Assembly: GCF_050948175.1 (NCBI RefSeq)
Contig: NW_027490111.1
Coordinates: 186,001 to 250,000 of the forward strand
Length of the DNA: 64,000 nt
Reading direction: 5' to 3'
Source: Xylocopa sonorina
Lineage: Eukaryota; Arthropoda; Insecta; Hymenoptera; Apidae
The notes beneath the pieces were generated by a model. It ran no database searches and was not told the origin of the DNA. It saw only the letters and a list, made by a program, of their open reading frames with translations. A program made the translations under genes and the position numbers. Positions within the stretch are counted from its first letter, which is position 1. The number at the start of each line of letters is the position of its first letter. Positions 1-14,301 of the stretch are shown one piece after another.

Positions 1-140
1 CTTAAAACGGGAAATTGCATCTCATATCTATGTTTCATGATAAGATATAATATGATTTGCGAAGTGTCATGTATTCCTCGTCTACACTTCAAATGAATGT
101 AAATGCGACACTTCCTTGCATGGAAATAGCGTTTGCAGAT

Positions 141-1610
141 GTCTACGTATCGAAGCAATAGAGTTCAAATGCTTCTTAAGACGAGATATTGCATCCCATA
201 TCTATGATTCATGATAAGATATAATATTCATTGCAAAGTGTTATGCATTCCTCGTCTACGATTCAAATGAATGTAAATGCGACACTCCCTTGCCAGGAAA
301 TAGCGTCTGCAGATGTATAGGTATCGTAGCGATAGAGTTCTAATGCTTCTTAAAACGCGATATCGCGTCTCATTTCTATGTTTCATGGTAGGATATAATA
401 TGGTTTGCGAAGTGTTATGTATTCCTCGTCTACACTTCAAATGAATGTGAATGCGACACTTCCCTGCAAGGAAATAGCGTTTGCAGATGTCTACGTACCG
501 AAGCAATAGGGTTGAAATGCTTCTTAAAACGAGATATTGCATCTCATTTCTATGTTTCATGATAAGATATAATATTCATTGCGAAGTGTTATGCATTCCT
601 CGTCTGCGATTCAAATCAAAGTTAATGCGACACTTCCTTGCAAGGAAATAGCGATTGCAGATGTCTACGTATCGTAGCAATAGAGTTCATATGATAGTTA
701 AAACGCAATATCGCATCTCATTTCTATGTTTCATGGTAAGATATAACATGATTTGCGAAGTGTTATGTATTCCTCGTCTACACTTCAAATGAATGTGAAT
801 GCGATACTTCCTCGCTAGGAAATAGCGATTGCAGATGTCTACGTATCGTAGCAATAGAGTTCATATGATTTTAAAACGGGATATTGCATCTCATATCTAT
901 GTTTCATGATAAGATATAATATTCATTGCGAAGTGTACTGCATTCCTCGTCTACGATTCAAATGAATGTAAATGCGACACTTCCTTGCAAGGAAATAGCG
1001 TTTGCAGATATCTACGTATCGAAGCAAGAGAGTTCAAATGTTTCTTTAAACGAGATATTGCACTTCATATCTACGTTTCATGATAAGATATAATATTCAT
1101 TGCGAAGTGTCATGTATTCCTCGTCTACACTTCAAGTGAATGTAAATGCGACACTTCCTTGCCAGGAAATAGCGTCTGCAGATGCCTAGGTATCGTAGCA
1201 ATAGAGTTCAAATGCTTCTTAAAACGAGATATTGCATCTCATTTCAATGTTTCATGGTAAGATATAATATGATTTGCGAAGTGTTATGTATTCCTCGTCT
1301 ACACTTCAAATGAATGTGAGTGCGACACTTCCTTGCAAGGAAATAGCGATTGCAGATGTCTACGTATCGAAGCAATAGAGTTCAAATGCTTCATAAAACG
1401 CGATATCGCATCTCATTTCTGTGTTTCATGGTAAGATATAATATGATTTGCGAAGTATCATGTATTCCTCGTCTACACTTCAAATGAATGTAAATGCGAC
1501 ACTTCCCTGCAAGGAAATAGCGTTTGCAGATGTCTACATATCGAAGCAATAGAGCTCAAATGCTTCTTAAAACGAGATATTGCATCTCATATCTATGTTT
1601 CATGATGAGA
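141..1610. repeat. Duplicated block A, copy 1 (about 8.4 monomers)
   Basis: Matches 3272-4741 at an offset of 3131 bp, including rare variants such as cttaagacgag, tatgattcatgataag, the 173-bp monomer, gtactgcattcc and gcacttcatatctacg. Only a handful of substitutions separate the two. The preceding bases 1-140 instead match 2784-2923, so a shared unit was split by two extra monomers in copy 2. Confidence 0.85.
868..872. other. 173-bp monomer: single-base deletion (copy 1)
   Basis: The usual gattcttaaaac is shortened here to gattttaaaac, which makes a 173-bp monomer. The same lesion recurs at 3999-4003, at a distance of 3131 bp, so both were copied from one event. Confidence 0.85.
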
Positions 1611-2957
1611 TATAATATTCATTGCGAAGTGTTATGCATTCCTCGTCTACGATTCAAATGAATGTAAATGCGACACTTCCTTGCAAGGAAATAGCGTTTG
1701 CAAATGTCTACCTATCGTAGCAGTATTGTTCTAATGCTTCTTAAAACGCGATATCGCATCTCATTTCTATGTTTCATGGTAAGATATAATATGATTTGCG
1801 AAGTGTTATGTATTCCTCGTCTACACTTCAAATGAATGTAAATGCGACACTTCTTTGCTAGGAAATAGCGTCTGCAGATGTCTACGTATCGAAGCAATAG
1901 AGTTCAAATGCTTCTAAAAACGCGATATCGCATCTCATTTCTATGTTTCATGGTAAGACATAATATGATTTGCGAAGTAACATGTATTCCTCGTCTACAC
2001 TTCAAATGAATGTAAATGCGACACATCCTTGCAAGGAAATAGCGTTTGCAGATGTCTACGTATCGTAGCAATAGAGTTCTTATGATTCTTACAACGCGAT
2101 ATCGGATCTCATTTCTATGTTTCATGGTAAGATATAATATGATTTGCGAAGTGTTACGTATTCCTCGTCTGCACTTCAAATGAATGTAAATGCGACACTT
2201 CCTTGCAAGGAAATAGCGTTTGCAGATGTCTACGTATCGTAGCAATAGAGTTCATATGATTCTTAAAACGCGATATCGCATCTCATATCTATGTTTCATG
2301 ATAAGATATAATATTCATTGCGAAGTGTTATGCATTCCTCGTCTACGATTCAAACGAATGTAAATGCGACACTTCCTTGCAAGGAAATAGCGTTTGCAGA
2401 TGTCTACCTATCGTAGCAATGGAGCTCAAATGCTTCTTAAAACGAGATATTGCATCTCATATATATGTTTCATGATAAGATATAATATTCATTGCGAATT
2501 GTTATGCATTCCTCGTCTACGATTCAAATGAATGTAAATGCGACACTTCCTTGCATGGAAATAGCGTCTGCAGATGTCTAGGTATCGTAGCGATAGAGTT
2601 CAAATGCTTCATAAAACGAGATATTGCATCTGATATCTATGTTTCATGATAAGATATAATATTCATTGCGAAGTGTTATGCATTCCTCGTCTACGATTCA
2701 AATGAATGTAAATGCGACACTTCCTTGCAAGGAAATAGCGATTGCAGATATCTACGTATCGTAGCAATAGAGTTCATATGATTCTTAAAACGGGAAATTG
2801 CATCTCATATCTATGTTTCATGATAAGATATAATATGATTTGCGAAGTGTCATGTATTCCTCGTCTACACTTCAAATGAATGTAAATGCGACACTTCCTT
2901 GCATGGAAATAGCGTTTGCAGATGTCTGCGTATCGTTGCAATAGAGTTCTAATGCTT

Positions 2958-3305
2958 CTTTAAAAGCGATATCGAATCTCATTTCTATGTTTCATGGTAA
3001 GATATAATATGATTTGCGAAGTGTTATGTATTCCTCGTCTACACTTCAAATGAATGTAAATGCGACTCTTCCTTGCAAGGAAATAGCGTTTGCAGATGTC
3101 TACGTATCGAAGCAATAGAGTTCTAATGCTTCTTTAAAAGCGATATCGAATCTCATTTCTATGTTTCATGGTAAGATATAATATGATTTGCGAAGTGTTA
3201 TGTATTCCTAGTCTACACTTCAAATGAATGTAAATGCGACACTTCCTTGCAAGGAAATAGCGTTTGCAGATGTCTACGTATCGAAGCAATAGAGTTCAAA
3301 TGCTT
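2958..3305. repeat. Recent single-monomer tandem duplication (2 x 174 bp)
   Basis: Two adjacent monomers, 2958-3131 and 3132-3305, share the private variants ctttaaaagcg and tatcgaatctc. They differ at a few positions, such as gactctt against gacactt and cctcgtc against cctagtc. They form the insertion that separates the two parts of block A copy 2 from the arrangement at 1-150. Confidence 0.75.
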
Positions 3306-4741
3306 CTTAAGACGAGATATTGCATCCCATATCTATGATTCATGATAAGATATAATATTCATTGCAAAGTGTTATGCATTCCTCGTCTACGATTCAAATG
3401 AATGTAAATGCGACACTCCCTTGCCAGGAAATAGCGTCTGCAGATGTATAGGTATCGTAGCGATAGAGTTCTAATGCTTCTTAAAATGCGATATCGCGTC
3501 TCATTTCTATGTTTCATGGTAGGATATAATATGGTTTGCGAAGTGTTATGTATTCCTCGTCTACACTTCAAATGAATGTGAATGCGACACTTCCTTGCAA
3601 GGAAATAGCGTTTGCAGATGTCTACGTACCGAAGCAATAGGGTTGAAATGCTTCTTAAAACGAGATATTGCATCTCATTTCTATGTTTCATGATAAGATA
3701 TAATATTCATTGCGAAGTGTTATGCATTCCTCGTCTGCGATTCAAATGAAAGTAAATGCGACACTTCCTTGCAAGGAAATAGCGATTGCAGATGTCTACG
3801 TATCGTAGCAATAGAGTTCATATGATAGTTAAAACGCGATATCGCATCTCATTTCTATGTTTCATGGTAAGATATAACATGATTTGCGAAGTGTTATGTA
3901 TTCCTCGTCTACACTTCAAATGAATGTGAATGCGATACTTCCTCGCTAGGAAATAGCGATTGCAGATGTCTACGTATCGTAGCAATAGAGTTCATATGAT
4001 TTTAAAACGGGATATTGCATCTCATATCTATGTTTCATGATAAGATATAATATTCATTGCGAAGTGTACTGCATTCCTCGTCTACGATTCAAATGAATGT
4101 AAATGCGACACTTCCTTGCAAGGAAATAGCGTTTGCAGATGTCTACGTATCGAAGCAAGAGAGTTCAAATGTTTCTTTAAACGAGATATTGCACTTCATA
4201 TCTACGTTTCATGATAAGATATAATATTCATTGCGAAGTGTCATGTATTCCTCGTCTACACTTCAAGTGAATGTAAATGCGACACTTCCTTGCCAGGAAA
4301 TAGCGTCTGCAGATGCCTAGGTATCGTAGCAATAGAGTTCAAATGCTTCTTAAAACGAGATATTGAATCTCATTTCAATGTTTCATGGTAAGATATAATA
4401 TGATTTGCGAAGTGTTATGTATTCCTCGTCTACACTTCAAATGAATGTGAGTGCGACACTTCCTTGCAAGGAAATAGCGATTGCAGATGTCTACGTATCG
4501 AAGCAATAGAGTTCAAATACTTCATAAAACGCGATATCGCATCTCATTTCTGTGTTTCATGGTAAGATATAATATGATTTGCGAAGTATCATGTATTCCT
4601 CGTCTACACTTCAAATGAATGTAAATGCGACACTTCCCTGCAAGGAAATAGCGTTTGCAGATGTCTACGTATCGAAGCAATAGAGTTCAAATGCTTCTTA
4701 AAACGAGATATTGCATCTCATATCTATGTGTCATGATAAGA
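3272..4741. repeat. Duplicated block A, copy 2
   Basis: Partner of 141-1610. Homology fades at about 4740, where gtgtcatgataag and ttccaaggtag appear in place of the copy 1 sequence. Confidence 0.85.
3999..4003. other. 173-bp monomer: single-base deletion (copy 2)
   Basis: Same deletion as at 868-872, inside the duplicated block. After this point no net length change is seen until about 35240. Confidence 0.85.
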
Positions 4742-7689
4742 TATAATATTCATTGCGAAGTGTTATGCATTCCTCGTCTACGATTCAAATGAATGTAAAT
4801 GCGACACTTCCTTCCAAGGTAGTAGCGTTTGCAGTTGTCTACGTATCGAAGCAATAGAGTTCAAATGCTTCATAAAACGAGATATTGCATCTCATATCTA
4901 TGTTTCATGATAAGATATAATATTCATTGCGAAGTGTTATGCATTCCTCGTCTACGATTCAAATGAACGTAAATGCGACACTTCCTTGCAAGGAAATAGC
5001 GTTTGCAGATGTCTACGTATCGTAAAAATAGAGTTCTTATGATTCTTGAAAAGCGATATCGCATCTCATTTCAATGTTTCATGGTAAGATATAATATGAT
5101 TTGCGAAGTGTTATGTATTCCTCGTCTACACTTCAAATGAATGTGAGTGCGACACTTCCTTGCAAGGAAATAGCGTTTGCAGATGTCTACGTATCGAAGC
5201 AATAGAGTTCAAATGCTTCTTAAAACGCGATATCGCACCTCATTTCTATGTTTCATGGTAAGATATAATATGATTTGCGAAGTATTATGTATTCCTCGTC
5301 TACACTTCAAATGAATGTAAATGCGACACTTCCTTGCAAGGAAATAGCGTTTGCAGATGTCTACGTATCGAAGCAATAGATTTCAAATGCTTCTTAAAAC
5401 GAGATATTGCATCTCATATCTATGTGTCATTATAAGATATAATATTCATTGCGAAGTGTTATGCATTCCTCGTCTACGATTCAAATGAACGTAAATGCGA
5501 CACTTCCTTGCAAGGAAATAGCGTTTGCAGATGTCTACGTATCGAAGCAATAGAGTTCAAATGCTTCTTAAAACGAGATATTGCATCTCATATCTATGTG
5601 TCATTATAAGATATAACATTCATTGCGAAGTGTTATGCATTCCTCGTCTACGATTCAAATGAACGTAAATGCGACACTTCCTTGCAAGGAAATAGCGTTT
5701 GCAGATGTCTACGTATCGTAGCAATAGAGTTCTTATGATTCTTAAAACGCGATATCGCATCTCATTTCTACGTTTCATGGTAAGATATAATATGATTTGC
5801 GAAGTGTCATGTATTCCTCGTCTACACTTCAAATGAATGTAAATGCGACAATTCCTTACAAGGAAATAGCGTTTGCAGATGTCTACGTATCGAAGCAATA
5901 GAGTTCAAATGCTTCTTAAAACGAGATATTGCATCTCATATCTATGTTTCATGATAAGATATAATATGATTTGCGAAGTGTTATGTATTCCTCGTCTACA
6001 CTTCAAATGAATGTAAATGCGACACTTCCTTGCAAGGAAATAGCGTTTGCAGATGTCTGCGTATCGTAGCAGTAGAATTCTAATGCTTCTTAAAACGCGA
6101 TATTGCATCTCATATCTATGTTTCATGATAAGATATAATATTCATTGCGAAGTGTTATGCATTCCTCGTCTACGATTCAAATGAATGTAAATGCGACACT
6201 TCCTTCCAAGGAAATAGCGTTTGCAGATGTCTACGTATCGAAGCAATAGAGTTCAAATGCTTCATAAAACGAGATATTGCATCTCATATCTATGTTTCAT
6301 GATAAGATATAATATTCATTGCGAAGTGTTATGCATTCCTCGTCTACGATTCAAAGGAATGTAAATGCGACACTTCCTTCCAAGGTAATAGCGTTTGCAG
6401 TTGTCTACGTATCGAAGCAATAGAGTTCAAATGCTTCATAAAACGAGATATTGCATCTCATATCTATGTTTCATGATAAGATATAATATTCATTGCTAAG
6501 TGTTATGCATTCCTCGTCTACGATTCAAATGAACGTAAATGCGACACTTCCTTGCAAGGAAATAGCGTTTGCAGATGTCTACGTATCGTAGCAGTAGAGT
6601 TCTAATGCTTCTTAAAACACGATATCGCATCCCATTTCTATGTTTCATGGTACGATATAATATGATTTGCGAAGTGTTATGTATTCCTCGTCTACACTTC
6701 AAATGAATGTGAGTGCGACACTTCCTTGCAAGGAAATAGCGTTTGCAGATGTCTACGTATCGAAGCAATAGAGTTCAAATGCTTCCTAAAACGAGATATT
6801 GCATCTCATATCTATGTTTCATGATAAGATATAATATTCATTGCGAAGTGTTATGCATTCCTCGTCTACGATTCAAATGAACGTAAATGCGACACTTCCT
6901 TGCAAGGAAATTGCGTTTGGAGATGTCTACGTATCGTAACAATAGAGTTCATATGATTCTGAAAACGCGATATCGCATCTCATATCTATGTTTCAAGATA
7001 AGATATAATATTCATTGCGAAGTGTTATGCATTCCTCGTCTACGATTGAAATGAAAGTAAATGCGACACTTCGTTGCAAGGAAATAGCGATTGCAGGTGT
7101 CTACGTATCGTAGCAATAGAGTTCTAATGCTTCTTAAAACGCGATATCGCATCTCATTTCTATGTTCCATGGTAAGATATAATATGATTTGCGGAGTGTT
7201 ATGTGTTCCTCGTCTACACTTCAAATGAATGCAAACGCGACACTTCCTCGCTAGGAGATAGCGTTTGCAGATGTCTACGTATAGTAGCAGTAGAGATCTC
7301 ATGCTTCTTAAAACGCGATATCGCATCCCATTTCTATGTTTCATGGTAAGATATAATATGATTTGCGAAGTGTTATGTATTCCTCGTCTACACAACAAAT
7401 GAATGTAAATGCGACACTTCCTTGCAAGGAAATAGCGTTTGCAGATGTCTACGTATCGTAGCAATGGATTTCTGATGCTTCTTAAAACGCGATATCGCAT
7501 CTCATTTCTATGTTTCATGGTAAGATATAATATGCTTTGCGAAGTGTCATGTATTCCTCGTCCACGCTTCAAATGAATGTAAATGCGACACTTCCTTGCA
7601 ACGAAATAGCGTTTGCAGATGTCTGCGTATCGTAGCAGTAGAATTCTAATGCTTTTTAAAACGCGATAATGCATCTCATATCTATGTTT

Positions 7690-9370
7690 CATGATAAGAT
7701 ATAATATTCATTGCGAAGTGTTATGCATTCCTCGTCTACGATTCAAATGAACGTAAATGCGACACTTCCTTGCAAGGAAATAGCGTTTGCAGATGTCTAC
7801 GTATCGTAAAAATAGAGTTCTTATGATTCTTAAAAACCGATATCGCATCTCATTTCAATGTTTCATGGTAAGATATAATATGATTTGCGAAGTGTTATGT
7901 ATTCCTCGTCTACACTTCAAATGAATGTGAGTGCGACACTTCCTTGCAAGGAAATAGCGTTTGCAGATGTCTACGTATCGTAGCAATGGATTTCTGATGC
8001 TTCTTAAAACGCGATATCGCATCTCATTTCTATGTTTCATGGTAAGATATAATATGCTTTGCGAAGTGTCATGTATTCCTCGTCCACGCTTCAAATGAAT
8101 GTAAATGCGACACTTCCTTGCAACGAAATAGCGTTTGCAGATGTCTGCGTATCGTAGCAGTAGAATTCTAATGCTTTTTAAAACGCGATAATGCATCTCA
8201 TATCTATGTTTCATGATAAGATATAATATTCATTGCGAAGTGTTATGCATTCCTCGTCTACGATTTAAATGAATGTAAATGCGACACTTCCTTGCAAGGA
8301 AATAGCGTTTGCAGATGTCTACGTATAGAAGCAATAGAGTTCAAATGCTTCATAAAACGAGATATTGCATCTCATATCTATGTTTCATGATAAGATATAA
8401 TATTCATTGCGAAGTGTTATGCATTCCTCGTCTACGATTCAAATGAACGTAAATGCGACACTTCCTTGCAAGGAAATAGCGTTTGCAGATGTCTACGTAT
8501 CGTAAAAATAGAGTTCTTATGATTCTTAAAAAGCGATATCGCATCTCATTTCAATGTTTCATGGTAAGATATAATATGATTTGCGAAGTGTTATGTATTC
8601 CTCGTCTACACTTCAAATGAATGTGAGTGCGACACTTCCTTGCAAGGAAATAGCGTTTGCAGATGTCTACGTATCGTAGCAATGGATTTCTGATGCTTCT
8701 TAAAACGCGATATCGCATCTCATTTCTATGTTTCATGGTAAGATATAATATGATTTGCGAAGTGTCATGTATTCCTCGTCCACGCTTCAAATGAATGTAA
8801 ATGCGACACTTCCTTGCAACGAAATAGCGTTTGCAGATGTCTGCGTATCGTAGCAGTAGAATTCTAATGCTTCTTAAAACGCGATATTGCATCTCATATC
8901 TATGTTTCATGATAAGATATAATATTCATTGCGAAGTGTTATGCATTCCTCGTCTACGATTCAAATGAAAGTAAATGCGACACTTCCTTGCAAGGAAATA
9001 GCGTTTGGAGATGTCTACGTATCGTAACAATAGAGTTCATATGATTCTTAAAACGCGATATCGCATCTCATATCTATGTTTCAAGATAAGATATAATATT
9101 CATTGCGAAGTGTTATGCATTCCTCGTCTACGATTCAAATGAAAGTAAATGCGACACTTCGTTGCAAGGAAATAGCGATTGCAGGTGTCTACGTATAGTA
9201 GCAATAGAGTTCTAATGCTTCTTAAAACGCGATATCGCATCTCATTTCTATGTTTCATGGTAAGATATAATATGATTTGCGAAGTGTTATGTATTCCTCG
9301 TCTACACTTCAAATGAATGTAAATGCGACACTTCTTTGCAAGGAAATAGCGATTGCAGATGTCTACGTAT
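7690..9370. repeat. Block X, copy 1 (about 9.7 monomers)
   Basis: Matches 14302-15982 at an offset of 6612 bp (38 monomers). In part it also matches 17270-18680 at 9396 bp (54 monomers). Shared rare features include cgtaaaaatag, ctgatgcttc, cgtccacgcttc, ttgcaacgaaatag, gcgtttggagatg and gtttcaagataag in the same order. Confidence 0.85.
8351..8524. repeat. Representative type 2 monomer (174 bp)
   Basis: This class differs from type 1 at a linked group of sites in the first two thirds of the monomer: gagatattgc, catatc, catgataag, attcattgcg, atgcattcc and tacgattc. The remaining third, gcgacac to gtatcg, is shared. The tca in attcattgcg is a TGA on the minus strand, so each type 2 copy ends the minus-strand open frame. 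Hybrid copies exist, for example around 45061-45110, where catatc is joined to catggtaag and atgattt. They point to exchange inside the monomer. Confidence 0.88.
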
Positions 9371-10055
9371 CGTAGCAGTAGAGTTCTTATGGTTCTTAAA
9401 ACGCGATGTCGCATCTCATTTCTATGTTTCATGGTAAGATATAATATGATTTGCGGAGTGTTATGTGTTCCTCGTCTACACTTCAAATGAATGCAAACGC
9501 GACACTTCCTCGCTAGGAAATAGCGTTTGCAGATGTCTACGTATCGTAGCAGTAGAGTTCTTATGATTCTTAAAACGCGATATCGCATCTCATTTCTACG
9601 ATTCATGGTAAGATATAATATGATTTGCGAAGTGTCATGTATTCCTCGTCTACACTTCAAATGAATGTAAATGCGACACTTCCCTGCAAGGAAATAGCGT
9701 TTGCAGATGTCTACGTATCGTAGCAATTGAGTTCTTATGATTCTTCCAACGCGATATCGGATCTCATTTCTATGTTTCATGGTAAGATATAATATGAATT
9801 GCTAAGTGTTATGTATTCCTCGTCTACACTTCAAATGAATGTAAATGCGACACTTCCTTGCAAGGAAATAGCGTTTGCAGATGTCTACGTATCGTAGCAA
9901 TAGAGTTCATATGATTCTTAAAACGCGATATCGCATCTCATTTCTATGTTTCATGATAAAATATAATATTCATTGCGAAGTGTTATGCATTCCTCGTCTA
10001 CGATTCAAATGAACGTAAATGCGACACTTCCTTGCAAAGAAATAGCGTTTGCAGA

Positions 10056-11368
10056 TGTCTGCGTATCGTAGCAGTAGAATTCTAATGCTTCTTAAAACGA
10101 GATATTGCATCTCATATCTATGTGTCATGATAAGATATAATATTCATTGCGAAGTGTTATGCATTCCTCGTCTACGATTCAAATGAATGTAAATGCGACA
10201 CTTCCTTCCAAGGTAATAGCGTTTGCAGATGTCTACGTATCGAAGCAATAGAGTTCAAATGCTTCATAAAACGAGATACTGCATCTCATATCTATGTTTC
10301 ATGATAAGATATAATATTCATTGCGAAGTGTTATGCATTCCTCGTCTACGATTCAAATGAACGTAAATGCGACACTTCCTTCCAAGGAAATAGCGTTTGC
10401 AGATGTCTACGTATCGTAGCAATAGAGTTCTTATGATTCTTAAAACGCGATATCGCATCTCATTTCTACGTTTCATGGTAAGATATAATATGATTTGCGA
10501 AGTGTCATGTATTCCTCGTCTACACTTCAAATGAATGTAAATGCGACACTTCCCTGCAAGGAAATAGCGTTTGCAGATGTCTACGTATCGTAGCAATTGT
10601 GTTCTTATGATTCTTACAACGCGATATCGGATCTCATTTCTATGTTTCATGGTAAGATATAATATGAATTGCTAAGTGTTATGTATTCCTCGTCTACACT
10701 TCAAATGAATGTAAATGCGACACTTCCTTGCAAGGAAATAGCGTTTGCAGATGTCTACGTATCGTAGCAATAGAGTTCATATGATTCTTAAAACGCGATA
10801 TCGCATCTCATTTCTATGTTTCATGATAAAATATAATATTCATTGCGAAGTGTTATGCATTCCTCGTCTACCATTCAAATGAACGTAAATGCGACACTTC
10901 CTTGCAAGGAAATAGCGTTTGGAGATGTCTACGTATCGTAACAATAGAGTTCATATGATTCTTAAAACGCGATATCGCATCTCATATCTATGTTGCAAGA
11001 TAAGATATAATATTCATTGCGAAGTGTTATGCATTCCTCGTCTACGATTGAAATGAAAGTAAATGCGACAGTTCGTTGCAAGGAAATAGCGATTGCAGGT
11101 GTCTACGTATCGTAGCAATAGAGTTCTAATGCTTCTTAAAACGCGATATCGCATCTCATTTCTATGTTTCATGGTAAGATATAATATGATTTGCGAAGGG
11201 TTATGTATTCCCGGTCTACACTTCAAATGAATGTAAATGCGACACTTCTTTGCATGGAAATAGCGATTGCAGATGTCTACGTATCGTAGCAGTAGAGTTC
11301 TTATGGTTCTTAAAACGCGATATCGCATCTCATTTCTACGTTTCATGGTAAGATATAATATGATTTGC
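10056..11368. repeat. Block Y, copy 1
   Basis: Matches 15972-17284 at 5916 bp (34 monomers). Shared private variants are caattgtgttc, cttacaacgcgatatcgg, tgaattgctaag, catgataaaatataat, ctaccattc and tgttgcaagataag. The part 10535-12255 also matches 18887-20607 at 8352 bp (48 monomers). Confidence 0.85.
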
Positions 11369-14301
11369 GGAGTGTTATGTGTTCCTCGTCTACACTTCAA
11401 ATGAATGCAAACGCGACACTTCCTCGCTAGGAAATAGCGTTTGCAGATGTCTACGTATCGTAGCAGTAGAGTTCTAATGCTTCTTAAAACGCGATATCGC
11501 ATCCCATTTCTATGTTTCATGGTAAGATATAATATGATTTGCGAAGTGTTATGTATTCCTCGTCTACACATCAAATGAATGTAAATGCGACACTTCCTTG
11601 CAAGGAAACAGCGTTTGCAGATGTCTACGTATCGTAGCAATGGATTTCTGATGCTTCTTAAAACGCGATATCGCATCTCATTTCTATGTTTCATGGTAAG
11701 ATATAATATGATTTGCGAAGTGTCATGTATTCCTCGTCCACGCTTCAAATGAATGTAAATGCGACACTTCCTTGCAACGAAATAGCGTTTGCAGATGTCT
11801 GCGTATCGTAGCAGTAGAATTCTAATGCTTCTTAAAACGCGATATTGCAGCTCATATCTATGTTTCATGATAAGTTATAATATTCATTGCGAAGTGTTAT
11901 GCATTCCTCGTCTACGATTCAAATGAATGTAAATCCGACACTTCCTTGCAAGGAAATAGCGTTTGCAGATGTCTACGTATCGAAGCAATAGAGTTCAAAT
12001 GCTTCATAAAACGAGATATTGCATCTCATATCTATGTTTCATGATAAGATATAATATTCATTGCGAAGTGTTATGCATTCCTCGTCTACGATTCAAATGA
12101 ACGTAAATGCGACACTTCCTTGCAAGGAAATAGCGTTTGCAGATGTCTACGTATCGTAAAAATAGAGTTCTTATGATACTTAAAAAGCGATATCGCATCT
12201 CATTTCAATGTTTCATGGTAAGATATAATATGATTTGCGAAGTGTTATGTATTCCTCGTCTACACTTCAAATGAATGTTAGTGCGACACTTCCTTGCAAG
12301 GAAATAGCGTTTGCAGATGTCTACGTATCGAAGCAATAGAGTTCAAATGCTTCTTAAAACGCGATATCGCACCTCATTTCTATGTTTCATGGTAAGATAT
12401 AATATGATTTGCGAAGTATCATGTATTGCTCGTCTACACTTCAAATGAATGTAAATGCGACACTTCCTCGCTAGGAAATAGCGTTTGCAGATGTCTACGT
12501 ATCGAAGCAATAGAGTTCAAATGCTTCTTAAAACGAGATATTGCATCTCATATCTATGTGTCATTATAAGATATAATATTCATTGCGAAGTGTTATGCAT
12601 TCCTCGTCTACGATTCAAATGAACGTAAATGCGACACTTCCTTGCAAGGAAATAGCGTTTGCAGATGTCTACGTATCGAAGCAATAGAGTTCAAATGCTT
12701 CTTAAAACGAGATATTGCATCTCATATCTATGTTTCATGATAAGATATAATATTCATTGCGAAGTGTTATGCATTCCTCGTCTACGATTCAAATGAACGT
12801 AAATGCGACACTTCCTTGCAAGGAAATAGCGTTTGGAGATGTCTACGTATCGTAACAATAGAGTTCATATGATTCTTAAAACGCGATATCGCATCTCATA
12901 TCTATGTTTCAAGATAAGATATAATATTCATTGCGAAGTGTTATGCATTCCTCGTCTACGATTGAAATGAAAGTAAATGCGACACTTCGTTGCAAGGAAA
13001 TAGCGATTGCAGGTGTCTACGTATCGTAGCAATAGAGTTCTAATGCTTCTTAAAACGCGATATCGCATCTCATTTCTATGTTTCATGGTAAGATATAATA
13101 TGATTTGCGGAGTGTTATGTGTTCCTCGTCTACACTTCAAATGAATGCAAACGCGACACTTCCTCGCTAGGAAATAGCGATTGCAGATGTCTACGTATCG
13201 TAGCTGTAGAGTTCTCATGCTTCTTAAAACGCGATATCGCATCCCATTTCTATGTTTCATGGTAAGATATAATATGATTTGCGAAGTGTTATGTATTCCT
13301 CGTCTACACATCAAATGAATGTAAATGCGACACTTCCTTGCAAGGAAATAGCGTTTGCAGATGTCTGCGTATCGTAGCAGTAGAATTCTAATGCTTCTTA
13401 AAACGAGATATTGCATCTCATATCTATGTGTCATGATAAGATATAATATTCATTGCGAAGTGTTATGCATTCCTCGTCTATGATTCAAATGAATGTAAAT
13501 GCGACACTTCCTTCCAAGGTAATAGCGTTTGCAGATGTCGACGTATCGAAGCAATAGAGTTCAAATGCTTCATAAAACGATATAGTGCATCTCATATCTA
13601 TGTTTCATGATAAGATATAATATTCATTGCGAAGTGTTATGCATTCCTCGTCTACGATTCAAATGAACGTAAATGCGACACTTCCTTGCAAGGAAATAGC
13701 GTTTGCAGATGTCTACGTATCGTAAAAATAGAGTTCTTATGATTCTTAAAAAGCGATATCGCATCTCATTTCAATGTTTCATGGTAAGATATAATATGAT
13801 TTGCGAAGTGTTATGTATTCCTCGTCTACACTTCAAATGAATGTTAGTGCGACACTTCCTTGCAAGGAAATAGCGTTTGCAGATGTCTACGTATCGAAGC
13901 AATAGAGTTCAAATGCTTCTTAAAACGCGATATCGCATCTCATTTCTATGTTTCATGGTAAGATATAATATGATTTGCGAAGTGTCATGTATTCCTCGTC
14001 TACACTTCAAATGAATGTAAATGCGACACTTCCTTGCAAGGAAATAGCGTTTGCAGATGTCTACGTATCGAAGCAATAGAGTTCAAATGCTTCTTAAAAC
14101 GAGATATTGCATCTCATATCTATGTGTCATGATAAGATGTAATATTCATTGCGAAGTGTTATGCATTCCTCGTCTACGATTCAAAGGAATGTAAATGCGA
14201 AACTTCCTTCCAAGGTAATAGCGTTTGCAGTTGTCTACGTATCGAAGCAATAGAGTTCAAATGCTTCATAAAACGAGATATCGCATCTCATATCTATGTT
14301 T

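Noticed and set aside
51..60. Repeated agatataatatg as a promoter or Pribnow-like box
   Set aside because: It is part of every monomer and has no linked gene; the likeness is expected from AT-rich sequence.
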